Source: Ulota crispa
Lineage: Eukaryota; Streptophyta; Bryopsida; Orthotrichales; Orthotrichaceae
Direction of reading: 5' to 3'
DNA length: 64,000 nt
NCBI GenBank assembly: GCA_963920765.1
Contig: OY987242.1
Span: forward strand, 20,856,002 to 20,920,001
Positions 49,801 to 62,295 of the stretch are shown in pieces. Position numbers and translations under genes: made by a program. The notes below the pieces were generated by a model. That model saw only the letters and a program-made list of their open reading frames with translations. It was not told the DNA's origin and made no database searches. The first letter of the stretch is position 1; each line of letters begins with the position of its first letter.

Positions 49801-51825
49801 CTACCTATCATTACTAACTGGTACTGTACATGCTTAGTGAAAGGTCACCAAGTATTGCACGTGAATTTGACATTTTCCCCTTTCAGTTATTTGATAATAT
49901 GGAGTCTGATGTGGAAGGTTTTGGTTATCCAGGTGGTGGATTCTATGGTGGTAGAAAAAGCGCGGGGTGAGTCACAGAGTGCATCTGGATCTCTTCAGAG
50001 CTTATGCTGGGGCTCCTCGGCCACTGGGGGTATAGTCAGTGCTTACTTCAGTGGATATTTGGTTGAGACATATGGCACGAGGTAAAACTGCCCTGGAGCT
50101 TGCTTCTTCCTTTTTTGCACAGAATCTTATAGCGATTCTGGAGCATTTGAGATCTATATCCGACTAACAAGGATGTGGTATTTCAGGTTTGTTTTTGGAG
50201 TTACAGCAGTTCTGCCACTGATCACTTCAGCAGTCGCTGGTCTTGTGCGGGAGGAGCCTATTAAGAGACGACGTGATGATCCAAAAGAAATGTCTAGAAG
50301 AGCCCAATTTATAAGCTCGTCAAAGTCCCAACTTGGATTCTTGTGGCAAACCGTGAAAGAACCCAGTATATTCTGGCCAACTCTATTCATTTTTCTGTGG
50401 CAAGCTACACCAACATCTGATACGGCTATGTTCTTTTTCACGTAAAGCCTCTCTTTTTCTTTCATGCAAAGCCTTGAAAGTGTTTTTATTTTCTTTTGTG
50501 TTGTTATGCTGTAAGTTACAAAATAGTGATATGTTTGTTGTTGGTATGTGCAGTACTAATAATTTAGGATTTGGACCTGAATTTCTGGGGCGTGTACGGC
50601 TAGTGACTTCAGTAGCTTCACTTGTAGGTGTTGGGTTGTACAACAGTTACTTGAAAGATGTTCCTCTTCGCAGCATCTTCTTGTGGACAACCCTTATTGG
50701 AACGGCGTTAGGTCTCACACAGGTTTGTCCCTTTCGCAAATTTGATTCTAAGCATTTTTTTTGCCGGTTGAGCTGATTGAGACAATTGGAACTTCGTCTT
50801 TCGTTTTTTTGGAATTCATGTATTATTTGCTCAAGGGCAAGAGAGAATTTGATAGTAACGGAGAGGATGTATGTAGCGAAGTACATTATTGTTTCGAACT
50901 TGTCGAGTAAGTCCCATACTAGTGAGCTTTAATAGCAAGAAAGCTACCTATCCCACTATCCATTCAAGTGTGTTTGTTAATGTTGGTTGCTGCAGCTATT
51001 GCTTGTAACTGGTCTTAATCGGGATCTGGGTGTAAACGACGAGTGGTTCGCAATGGGGGATTCACTTGTTTTGACAGTACTAGGCCAGGTAATACTGCGG
51101 ATCCCTTCTATCTTCTACAAACTCAGTCAGGACTTCATGACTCTGTACATCCTCTGAAATGAATGTTTTCTTAACTCCACTGTCTCTCTTACAGCATAAT
51201 ATTACCCAGATTCTCTGTTGTGCCTTTTGTGACCTTCACTGGATAGATTATCCCTCTTTGGGATTCTTGAGAAGGGATTATAATCAAACCTACCACTGAT
51301 ACCTCACTTATTGTGTGCAATTGGAGTAGCTGTTTTGTGGAAGGTATATAAATTCTGCTAGAATTGGTTAATTATTATATGCAAAATTTAGGAAACAATT
51401 ATGGAATTTGCTGTTGTTACTCAACGTCACCGAATTTTTATCAGACAGATTGACTTTGTCTTTATTACCGCCTAGGGCATTAAAACTGAGATCTTAAACT
51501 TTTGCAGGTGTCATTCATGCCGATTTTGGTGCTGGCAGCGAGGCTATGCCCACCAGGTGTAGAAGCAACACTGTTTGCCACTTTGATGTCCATTAGTAAT
51601 GGAGGTGGTGTTACAGGGGGAGTTCTTGGAGCCGGTCTTACGGAGCTTCTCGGTGTCACAAGCCATAACTTCGATAACTTAGCACTTTTGCTGGTGTTGT
51701 GCAATGTCTCCTCGCTGCTTCCATTACCATTTCTCCATCTCCTTCCATCAGAGAGTGAGCTGGAGGCGACGGTTCAGAAGGCTGAAAAGGCTCACAGAGA
51801 CCTTGAAGGTTCCAAAAAGGAATAA
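46869..51825 (+). CDS. FBT1: Plastid folate-biopterin transporter (BT1/FBT family)
   Basis: Ten coding exons: 46869-46995, 47251-47487, 47620-47858, 48276-48340, 48475-48637, 49933-50081, 50187-50441, 50554-50722, 50996-51088, 51508-51825. Phases agree and give 604 residues; the Arabidopsis chloroplast member is about 560. The start [19 protein letters not shown] is Ser/Arg-rich and acid-poor, like a plastid transit peptide. Family signatures follow: [71 protein letters not shown], and a long hydrophobic C-terminal half ending in a charged tail. The fold is a 12-helix major-facilitator transporter. Relatives (Arabidopsis At2g32040, Synechocystis slr0642) carry folates across the plastid envelope; that role is transferred. 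The intron 48638-49932 holds an 880-bp palindrome. Confidence 0.92.
48951..49834. mobile_element. Giant foldback element, copy 4, inside FBT1 intron 5
   Basis: Near-perfect arms run from TGTACAGTACCAGTTAGTAA to TTACTAACTGGTACTGTACA, centred about 49390. Internal blocks such as ATTGGTAATGAATTTTTGAG match the copies at 36.7-40.3 kb. It is wholly intronic, in the same intron as no other element. Confidence 0.9.
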
Positions 51826-53119
51826 GTTTTCTGACTCTTCAGATTTGTTCTCCCATAGATAGTCTTTATCATATTCTTGAACCACATATTCAAAACTCCA
51901 TGTAGTTATTTCAACTTTGACTGTCGGGCTTCCTGAATTCTGATAGATATAAGACTCGTATTGAAGAGATTTTTTAGTTGTGGTTATCTAACGTGGACGA
52001 CCAGTGTATAGATACAGGCTAGACGACCAGGCTGAGTGGTATAGGGGTAACCTAATTCTCTCGGTTTGTCGCTCTTTAACTTTGTCAAATCCGTTAACTG
52101 CAAGGGAATATCTGATCCTTGAGACAGTCCAGTTAAGTCAATGAATTGCTGCTTCATTTTTTAATGCTAACAAAGAGTTCAGAATGCTTGCGCAGTCACG
52201 CTTCTCTTTTTGTTGATTCCAGTATTGTATTAACCTATTGGTTAACATTAGTTTGTCAGCTCCACACTTTAGATACAGACATATCCAAGCTTACTAGATA
52301 GGAGCAGACTCGTTACTTGTAAAAATCAAGTTGTGTCAGTCAATAATCTTTACAACCCCGTATGAAGTGAAAGGAAATGGTGAGTTCAAAGTAGTTACAC
52401 GATTCAGCTTAATATCTCTTCAATGGTGGAGGGAACTTTGGCAGTGGCTCACATTCATTGTTGTTGAGCACAAGTCATAAATGGGAGCTTAGGTGAAAAA
52501 TATCCCCTCAGTCACCAAGGGATAGATATGGAGAGATGTTATTCTTGGTGTATATATTCTTTTCAAAACTCACTCTTGCCTTATGAAAGCCAAAATCCTT
52601 TCGCTTTGGAAAGGACATTACGTTTTCTCTCTCCTTCTCATATTGTATTTGTGACTTTTTGATAGTGCCTCTGTAATAATATGTTGATATATGAAATTCA
52701 TGCAAATGCAAAGACAATTTGTATTTGCATTTTTGTAATGTCAAAGTGAATGAATTATTACAAAGTTAATTACATGTTGGCTATGATGGAATTGTACAAT
52801 TTATTGTGCAATTCATGGTTCATGTAATTCCACAATTTCTTGTGAAGTTGTCAACAACAATGTACTGATCATTTTGCAATTGGAAGTAATTGAGAATATA
52901 TACTATTTTAGACAACACACTATGATTTGAGAACTATAATATTCCTTTCAAATTCTTCGCAAGTGTTCTCAATGACATGTTTTGCTAACAAAAATGTTCA
53001 TGTTTTACTTTTTACAAAGCAAATTTGTGAAGTTTCTTTATGAAGTTTCTTTTGTAGTGGCATGAAAAGGAATTTTTGGAGGTAATTAGAGCTTTAGGGT
53101 AGGACATAATAGTTCCCAA
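51826..53119. other. 3' flank of FBT1 and intergenic spacer, no gene seen
   Basis: No domain-bearing frame or splice pattern. The first few hundred bases are probably the transporter's 3' UTR, but I cannot place a poly(A) site. Confidence 0.5.
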
Positions 53120-56100
53120 ATGGAACTAGAAGCGAATAGTAGTGCAGCACTTAGTGAGATCAAAATTGAAAATGAAAATTCCAACACTGCAGAAGAGAAA
53201 CAAAATTCAAGTACGAAGAAACCAAATCAAAGTTCGAAAGGTAAATTCCGCAATGGAGCTAAAAAGCGTGTTCAAAAGATTAAAAATGGTATCGAAAGTC
53301 GTGTGGAAAAAATGGTAGTAAAAAAGATATTTAAGATGGGTCTTGAGAAAGTACAAAAGGATTTTTGGCTTGGTGTGACATTCTTTAAAGAAAGTGCAGA
53401 TATAGGTATGAAGAAGCTAAAGAGGGCTTCTATAATTAGTAGCCAAATGGCACAAGACGGATATAAGAATACAAAAGAAAAAATGAAAATACTTCGTTCA
53501 AAGGTAATTGAAAAGGCTACAGCGATGAAAATTAAGGCAAATGAAAAAGCTAAAGCTATGAAAGTCAAGTTATTAGCTCTAAAAGCTACAGCAAATTTGA
53601 AGAAAACAAAAGCAAAAGAAGATTTGAAAAAATTAAATGGTAAAACCAAAGGTAATGCAAAAAAGATTGGAAGAAAGATCAAATTTTTGGGAGGAAAAGC
53701 AAAATTGAAATATGCAAAGGCCATGAAACGTGTACGTTTTTTGAAAAACAACATGAAAACAAAAAGAGTTAATTTTTGTATTTGGTTTACGTATAATTGT
53801 CATACCATGAAACTTATGTGTTTAGAATGCTGGAAGATTGAAAATCCTCAAATCATTATGAAACACATCAAAAAATGTGAATCTTCATGCGCCATTTTGA
53901 TTCCAAATGGTTATGGGGCAATCATCCACAAGTCTTTGATTTTGACCCCATATCAATACATCAATGATAGTAAACAAGCATTAAAAGGAGAAGTATTAAT
54001 CCAATTTGGTGATCATAAGCCTCATAGTCCAGCTGCTTCGTGTATTGCTTCCAATATTGAAATTGAAAGAGGATTTGTTTTTCCAACTCCAAAACAACAA
54101 ACAAATCGATTAAATTTGCAATCAAAGAATATGACTACTGCACAAGCTGGGAACTTATCCAAATGCATGATGTCAATAAATGAGTTGAAACTAGGATCCA
54201 AAAATGTGTCACCAAGTTCAAAGCAAAGATCAAGAGTGGGATTACCTACAAGTTCAAAGCAAGGATCAAAAGTGGGGTCTCCTTCAAATTCAAAAAAGGG
54301 ATCAAGAGCAGGGTCTCCTACAAATTCAAAGCCAGGAACAAGAGGTGGATCACTTGCAAGTTCAAATCAATGTTCAAGAATGGGATTTAGATCTGCTTCA
54401 AAAATTGCATCAAGAGCTGGCACACCACCTTCAACACCAAATAGACAACACACGCACAAACTTTTACCTTCTCGGTAAACATACCTTAATGATAAATTTA
54501 AAATTACCAAACTTCACATCTAAAATATTTTAAAGGGATAATTTCATGGATACCCTTGAAGTTTGCAATAATTTGATAGATACCCCCTGCTTTTTCAGAA
54601 ATTTCACATGTACCTTGGACCAAAATTTTCAAGTGATTTTTTTGTTGTGCATGTCACTTCCCTTTTTCCTTTGTGCACACACTAATTTTTTGTATTACGC
54701 AAGCGCACAAGGAACAAGGAAAGTGACATGCACAACAAAAAAAATTGCTTGAAAATTTGGTCCAAAGGTATCTATGAACTTTCTGAAAAAGCAAGGTATC
54801 TATGAAATTATTGCAAACTTTGGGGGTATCCATGAAATTTTCCCTATTTAAAATACAAGTATGAAACGAAATGACTATTTGGTATTCTCTACATAAATTC
54901 CATAATTGTCACTAGAAAAAAAAATGTCCTATACAGTTGGCTCACAACAATTGCAAATATCCTAAACAATTGTAATTGAGTCATTGTATAGTCATTTAGG
55001 ACATTTGCAGTTGTTGTGAACTAGTCCCTTAGTGCATGTTTTTCTTCTAGTGTGTATTCAACTAATTTTAGAGAAATTTTGATGGATACCCTTAAAATTT
55101 ACAAAATTTGTACAAATGCCCCTAGTTTTTCAAAAATTGTGCAAATTCCTCAAGAACCATAATTTTCAAGTGTTTGTTTTTGTTGTGAAAGCCATTTCCT
55201 TCTCCCTTTGTGCGCACATTGCTACTAGAAAGAAGTAGTGTACACTTAAAGAGAGAAAGAAATGGCTTGCACCACAAAAGAAAATACTTGAAAATTTTGG
55301 TCTAGGGGTATTTGCACAATTTCTGAAAAACTGGGGACCTTTGTACAAATATTGTAAATTTTAAGGTATCCATCAAATTTTCCCTTAATTTTAAAATGAA
55401 AATAGCACACATTGTTAACTTCTCCACTTGCATTTTTGAATTTGTAAAATGATTCATTGAAATTAATATATAATGTATTTATATATGTATAAATTCATTA
55501 GGTGACACAAATTAATATACATCTTCTAAGTCACTCACAAGAAGCTAAAGATGTAATTAAAAAAACATCAAATGTTACACAATATAAAAAATGTTAGATA
55601 AAATGTAGTATTTAAGTATTCATGATTTCAATACAATTGTTTCATGGTTTAGAATCTTTATATGCAACCAAGCTCTAGACCTTACACTTCTAGCATGCGA
55701 CCCTTTGCCAAAATCCATGGTACCTTTGGGACTTGGCCAAGCTTACAGTGGGAGAAATATGGATTTATATCGACGTGTTTATATACTTGGATATAAAAAA
55801 CAATCAGATAGTACAATTGGTACTTTGAGCATTGGAATGGGACGTATAATAGAGATGAACAATTTATTATTGAAGTTTGCTACAATTACGGATAACTGGT
55901 GTCCTGGTTCAGTAGGATTTGATGAGCGTGGAAATTTTGCATTTATTGTTTGCAATCCACAAAACATTAAAAAATTTGCTTCAAAGAAAGCTAATGATGA
56001 GAATCTACCTTCCAGTAGTAATTTGCCAAAAGAAATTGATCAAACACAAAATTCAAATGGTGAAAACGTCCATGGTGAAACTAAGCCTCAATCATTAAAT

Positions 56101-56652
56101 ACACCAACTAATTCACATTTTGAACACGATAATGGATTTACATTGTCTCATAGAAGTGCTTTTGGAATAAGACGCTACGAAACTGAGGATTATGAATTTG
56201 GACCCAAGTTTGAATTAAAAGAAACTATAGAACACATAGGAGTTGTAGTACAAGGCATTCGCCAATGGATTTCACAACATTGGGAAGGAGTATCAATTGA
56301 TAAATTAATTCCACCTCTTGGATGGAAAATTACTGGTGGAGAATCAATACCATCTGAGTATGATTCTCACACTCACCCGAAATTGGTCAACCAAAAATGG
56401 AGCAATGATTACAATAAACCTCCAACATATTCAGAAATGGCGTTATTTATGAATGTGTACAATCGTTTAGCAGCTTTGAGGCGTGAATGTAGCAAGTCTG
56501 AGAGGGAACACAAACAATTTAAACATCAACGTTTGTCATCTATTACAAATGAACAACAATGTTTAGATGAAGTGGCCCATGGGGCAAATTTAGTAAATCC
56601 AGGTACAAAGTATTCTACATATCAAAATATACATTGTTATTGCCATACATGA
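53120..56652 (+). CDS. Unrecognised protein: Lys-rich coil, CCHC cluster, degenerate trypsin-like domain
   Basis: Two exons: 53120-54474 and 55653-56652, joined phase 2 to 1 at CG|GTAAAC and TTTAG|A, about 784 residues. If unspliced, the first frame stops at the TAA inside the donor (54476). Residues 1-215 are very Lys-rich and helical. C234, C237, H249 and C253 form a CCHC zinc-finger-like cluster. GYGAIIHKSLILT (264-276) resembles the first strands of PA-clan (trypsin-like) peptidases, where a His normally follows; here PYQYI follows. A Ser/Gly/Lys-rich repeat of about 12 residues fills 370-440. Exon 2 continues the fold: LDLTLL (Asp461), VYILGY, and WCPGSVGFDERG (Ser538-Val539) where G-x-S-G is expected. 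So a catalytically dead peptidase domain is inferred. The last about 220 residues are unfamiliar. Function unknown. Confidence 0.68.
54533..54848. mobile_element. Foldback MITE in the intron, copy 1
   Basis: Palindrome with ends AAAGGGATAATTTCATGGAT and ATCCATGAAATTTTCCCTAT. Central arms AAGTGACATGCACAACAAAA and TTTTGTTGTGCATGTCACTT pair. Confidence 0.87.
54910..55052. mobile_element. CACTA-type MITE, copy 2
   Basis: CACTAGAAAAAAAAATGTCC left and GCATGTTTTTCTTCTAGTG right. Flanking TGT on both sides is a 3-bp target duplication. Related to 8619-8774. Confidence 0.85.
55070..55386. mobile_element. Foldback MITE in the intron, copy 2
   Basis: GAGAAATTTTGATGGATACCC-like left end and GGTATCCATCAAATTTTCCC right end. 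Same organisation and similar arms (TTTTCAAGTGTTTGTTTTTG) as the copy at 54533-54848. Confidence 0.84.
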
Positions 56653-58917
56653 ACACATTGCGTATTTGATTTGCACAAACAATTATTAGTTGCGTAATTT
56701 TCTTAATACTCTCATAGAGTACGGATATGTATCAAAATGCACCTCATGTTATTAATTGATGAAGAAAGAGAGTGAAATGCTAATGTGTATTAGGATTAGC
56801 ATTTTTGATTACTCATGAAGACGTTAGATTTGAATTTTTATTCTAAAAGAACAAGTTGTATCTATAAAGAATCTTTGATGTTTCAACGTTAATATTTTTT
56901 TGATCAATCCTATATTATAATGATTGAATTTTGAAACTTAGCTATGATTTTTTATAAAAAATTGTGCGTAAATTTTTTTTAACATATAGGTGTGTGGATA
57001 CGTATATATACATATATATGTGATTGTGCATATGCATACAAAATTGTACATTTATACAGTCCTTTTGTATTACGAGATGAAAAAACAAAAAATTTATTGT
57101 GTATGAACGGATGAACAAGCATGTGTATTTGAACAAAAAATAATACTTAGATTTTTTAAAAGCTCTTTGTAATAATAATCTAATGGATTTATGTTTATAC
57201 AATAATTAGGTTGTTCCAAATTCAGAAGAAATCATGTTGTGAAAAGAGAACCACCCTAAAATCCATTAAGAAAAACTAGTGCTGCAACTCGCCGTGCCCT
57301 TGCTCACAAGAGAGGACATTGAGATCCTCCTAAACCAAATCTAAAAAGAAAATCCAAAAATAATTGTCGAGGATGCATGTAATATAATATGAGCAACAAA
57401 GTGTAAAATCAAAGTGGTAATAGTTTGTGTCAACATACCTTTCTTAATATCACAGAGGTAACAAAAATATTTATTTGTAAATCTTGATAAAATTTTGGTT
57501 CTAAAAACTAGTTCAACAAAAGAATTCTTCTTAAACTATATATTAATGAATAAAATTCAAAATTTGAGTACCCAATTACTTTAAAAAATACCAAGAAATT
57601 ATAGTTCTTCAAAAATATTAAACTCGTGGTAATATATTAAAAAGAATTGTTTATCATGACCATTTAAAAAACTCAGGAGTACAAATTTGGTGAAAGCATG
57701 TTTGGAAAACTTTTAAACCAAGTGTCACTCCAAAAATCATAAAACATTGTTTGTACAACAACTTTGAAACTCATCGAAAAATAGTATTTTTTTTCATACA
57801 AATGATAATGGTTAGCATATTAAGGTGAGTACCTCGCATAAATCATCAAATGCAATGCATTAACAAATTACAAAAAATGTGTAATAAGATTTGATTTAGA
57901 TTAATAGTGTGTTGATTTATTCAAACTGTGTTCAATCAATTACTCTAAAGCATATCAAATCATATAATAAGTACTCAATTTTATTGCATCTAATGCAACA
58001 TTTTTTAGTGATTGTGAAAATCAGCCTCTTTCCAACTTAGATTGCAGTCAAGACGAGAGTAAAATGTATATTTGAAAGTTTGAATACTTAACTTCCTTTT
58101 CAAGCTGCCAATATCTTTCACTTGACATATGTTCAACACAAGCTTATTATTGTTAAAAAATGAGTTTAAATTATCTTATAAATATAGGGAGTCAATTATT
58201 CAACTACGTTAGAAGATGATAGAAAAATTGAAAGTTAGTAAGTACTTCATTGATTAGTAAAAATATAAATTAAAGATATTAATTGTTTTTGCTCTTAATA
58301 CACAAACTAGCATCTTATTGAAGTTGATAGTTTTATTTGTTGGTAAACATAATGTAACCACATCTTCATCTTTGTAGGTCCTATTTTCCAAGATGCAATG
58401 AAATCATTCACCAAACCATTTCCCTACCTAGACAACTACTAACGTCTTGAACAATATTAATCATTAATGCTCTTATTACCTTATATATTTTTGAAATAAT
58501 TGAGATATTTTTTTTTCCATTTTTAATGGCCAAATTATGCTATTCATCTCATTTGTACGATTTGGTTTACAAAGTAGATTCATACATGTAATTTCTGATA
58601 TTCTATATTTGCTCTAACGTCTTTCAAATTCTGTAACAGCAACACTTTCAATTACATTGCAAATCGAAATAAGCTTGAGATTCAAAAAAAGATTGGCTAC
58701 GTAATATTACAACATAGCCGGTTTTATGGTTATGAAGTATTTTGATGGTAAAGGGCCTTTCATTTTATAATTTTTTTTCAAACTGATTTGTCTTGTTTTA
58801 TTAATCATTCAACAATACCAAACATCAGAAAAAGGGAACTATTCATTCAATTCAATGCCATATTTGTCATTATTCACATTAGCCATTGAGCCTTTTCGGT
58901 TGGATGTTAAATCCATT
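56653..58917. other. Intergenic, very AT-rich, no gene seen
   Basis: No coding pattern. A short AT-dinucleotide palindrome (about 57000-57022, CGTATATATACATATATATG) is the only structure I noted. Confidence 0.55.
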
Positions 58918-59057
<140 letters not shown>

Positions 59058-60140
59058 TTGTCAATAGTAAAAAAATATTGAATTGTTCTGTAATTGAGGA
59101 TTGAATTTTGTTGTTCCATTTTGTCCATAAATTAAGTGATGGAATTTGTTTTCCCTACATTAAAACCTAATTCAAGTACAACACCATATGCAATTCTATT
59201 TGTTGAATAATTCTAGCTTAAAAATGACCTAACTTTAACATTGTTACATAGCCATTATAGGTAAAAGCATGCATCTTGCATTACTTAACAATAGTTGCAT
59301 TAATAATAGAAGTCCAATTAATTTTTGAGTACAAAAATTGTGCACTAAAATATTATAACATTTCACCACACATTATTTTTTGTTATCGTTTAATTTAATG
59401 TGAGTCCCTATTATCCACTCATATCCACTCATAGCTCTTTGCCACTTTATGGAATGTCCACTTTTTTGGATTTTATGTTCTTAGCAAGTACATTCATCAT
59501 TTCCTTATAAATATTTACTTTTTTTGTAATTGATTCATATTTAATTGCATTGTCATATTATGCTTTATTGCAAGTGATAATGTATTATTCAATAAATTTT
59601 CTCTCCTTTGTTGATGAACATGTTAGAAAACCAATTTTATCTTGGTTTGATTCTTAGAATATTTAACTCCCCAATACAAAATATAAATGTACATATCCAC
59701 ATTTGTGACATAATTATAATAACGCAAAATCTAGTTTATTGAGTGATTTATGGTAAAGACCACGATGCATTCATAATCACAATAGAACTGTAACATGTTT
59801 GTCACATTCAAAAGCCTAAAAAGTACCACAGGTTTTGTTTTTTTGGTAGAAAGCTTATTGTTTCTACTTTGTTTATCTCTTTCTTAAAACTTTCGTTGCT
59901 CAAGTAGTTCAAAAGAATAGGTAATTAATATCTTGTATAACCACAATTGATTTGTTTGTAATGTTTACAAAAAACTACTTATATGAGTTAGTGCAAGGAC
60001 CAATAATTAGTTTTTGATATTAAAATTTATGAAAATTCTAGCTTTTCAATTTGAGCATATACACTCTTTTTGCATAATGTGATTTTAGGTATTTACATGG
60101 GAAATGCTTGTCCAAACATTTAGAAAGTCCAAAGTGGGCT
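59058..60140. other. Intergenic, no gene seen
   Basis: AT-rich with no exon-like stretch and no inverted ends that I could pair. Confidence 0.5.
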
Positions 60141-60144
60141 TCTT

Positions 60145-60705
60145 GGTCCTTTAGCCTCTAAATGCCCAAGGCCTTCATGAGATTCTTAAAATTTTCATGA
60201 AACTAAAAAATCAACCAACATTTTCATAAATTTCATCAAGTTTTTTAAATTGTAACCGACCAATTTAAATTAACTGTGTTAGAGATTACATGCATGGAAA
60301 AAGGAAACACAACAATATTGCTTATAATTTGAAAGATTATAATGTTTGAACTTGAGGGTGTTAAAACTGCAAAAGTGACTTTAAGTCTTCAAATTCTCAT
60401 TTCACATGTCAAATCTAAAAAGTTGGTCACCAAAAAAGTACGAGGTTTAAGGTCACTACATGCCTAACTTTAATCAATTTATAACTTTCAAAATCTACTC
60501 TTATATATTATGAATTTCTAATCTAGAATTTTCTCCAAGGTATAATGTATTTGAGGCTCATTTTCAAGATTTCCAATACTAGAAAACCCAAGATTGCAAT
60601 GGACACTCTTGTACAAAATCATGTGTAGAAAAATGATCAGCATTCATTTTCAAAATCAAATTTGATGTTGAAAATAAACTTCAAAACAAGTTTTTATTTA
60701 TTTAT
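60145..60705. mobile_element. Reverse copy of the 0.65-kb TTAA-bounded element
   Basis: Reverse complement of most of 42986-43642. Its outer end (TTAGCCTCTAAATGCCCAAG) has lost the exact TTAA, and the inner end grades into unrelated DNA near 60705. Confidence 0.75.
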
Positions 60706-60819
60706 TTTTAATATTGAAACTAGTATAGGCACCCGTCAATCCGACAAGAGGCAAATTAATTCTAGGGCTACCTATGCAAAAAAAATTCATTGGCTGTAAA
60801 GCATTTTTTGTTTTTTACC

Positions 60820-61240
60820 TTGCAATTATTTTATATGTTCTTTTACCCATGTGGTTGTTCTACCCTAGCAAAACTAACCACAAAATTTTTTTACTCACAC
60901 AATAATTACCCATAAAATTTTTTTTGCCCACAAAGTAATTACCAACACTTTTTTTCTACACATTTTGTTTTTTACCCACATTTTATTTTACACACGCGAT
61001 CTTTACCTATGCAATAATGACCCGCACGATTTTTTATCCGCACAGTTTTTTTGCCCACGCAATAATTACCCACACAGTTTTTTTGCCCGCACATTAATTA
61101 CCCACACATATTTCTTACATTTTTGTTTTTTACCCACATAAATTCTGTACCCATGCAGTAACCAACCACACAATTTTTTACCCACACAATTTTTTACCCA
61201 CACAATTAGCCACACCATAATTTGCCACGCAGTAAAAAGG
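60820..61240. repeat. Low-complexity ACCCACACAATTTTTT array
   Basis: Irregular repetition of ACCCACACAATTTTTT-like and GCCCACACAATAATT-like words, about 16-20 bp apart. The reverse pattern occurs at 7560-8190. Confidence 0.75.
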
Positions 61241-61379
61241 TAGTAAACAAAGAAAGGAATGCCAAGCTTGCCTATTGAATTCTATTATGTAGAGAAATAG
61301 TGATTTGATAAGGTTTTATTCATCTTTGAAGTTTTGTAGACACCTAATTTGGGTGTCTTAAATATTCAGAGATTAGGGG

Positions 61380-62295
61380 TTAACCCTTAAAGGCTCAACT
61401 ATCCCTTTGAGGGATAAATGGATTTTGGGCATGTACCTATAGCTAAACTAATTTGTGTGATTTTTTGAAACTTTTATTGAAGGTGTGGAATTCAAAAACC
61501 TACGTAAACACCAAATTTTTTCTCCATTTCAACATTTGATGAAGAAGTTATCAAGAATTTTTTGAAACTTGGTGAGAAGGGGCAATTTGATCGGAGGCTC
61601 TTCTTTGTAAGTGGGTGTTGACTCCAAAGATGGTCAGCCCTTGTGGGCACAAGGTGCGGACACTTGGGCAAAGGGGAGTGGAGTGGAAGGTGCCCATCTT
61701 GGGGAACTCCCAAATCTCCATTCCTTTTGCCCCTTGTAAAATTTGGTACTTTAATTTTTTGAGCAATTTGAGTATTTATTTTTTCCCAAGTTGAATTAGA
61801 CTTAGAATCCTTGATTTTACAATTTTGATCAATGTGATTTGAGTTTTTGAATTTTACATAAAGCCTCCAATTTTGCCTAGTGTATTTGCAATTTACAAGA
61901 CCTTTGGGCATTCAAAGATTTTTAAAGTGTGTTGTACACCTCCAACTAATCTAAAAATTCTCCTACATTTACCTAACTTGGTCTTCTAAACGGAGAAAAT
62001 AAACCTCAACTTTTTGTAAAACACTTTTGTTGTTGTAAAAGTTGTCAAAGGCTTCTGAAACATTTGGACAATAGGGGAAAAAAATTGTTTTTGTCACTTC
62101 AAATGTCAATATCTCACTCAGCTACATCTAGAATGCGCTGATTTTTTTCCCACAAGTACCTCCCATAGTCTAGGGCAAGATCCTCTAGTTAGATTTAGTA
62201 AAAAAAACCATTTTTCCTACTTTTCTACTCATTCCCCCAAAAGTGACAATTTTCAGTGACTTTCTCAGAAAAAGGCTAGGGCCTTTGGGGCTTAA
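61380..62295. mobile_element. TTAA-bounded (piggyBac-like) element, 0.92 kb
   Basis: TTAACCCTTAAAGGCTCAAC left and GGGCCTTTGGGGCTTAA right. It is the inverted homologue of 37912-38864. A minus-strand frame (61911-61492) reads YTRQNWRLYVKFKNSNHIDQ where the other copy reads YTRQNWRIYAKFKNVNYVDP. Confidence 0.8.

Noticed and set aside
52018-52075. tRNA-like words (GGCTGAGTGGTATAGGGGTAAC)
   Set aside because: No acceptor-stem pairing, no anticodon stem and no GGTTCGANTCC B-box follow.
53272-53754. 160-codon minus-strand frame rich in Phe, Leu and Ile
   Set aside because: It is the antisense of the Lys-rich first exon of the plus-strand gene; its hydrophobicity is a by-product of AAA/AAG codons.
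61492-61911. 139-codon minus-strand frame as a host gene
   Set aside because: It lies inside a TTAA-bounded element with a homologous copy elsewhere, so it is treated as element sequence.
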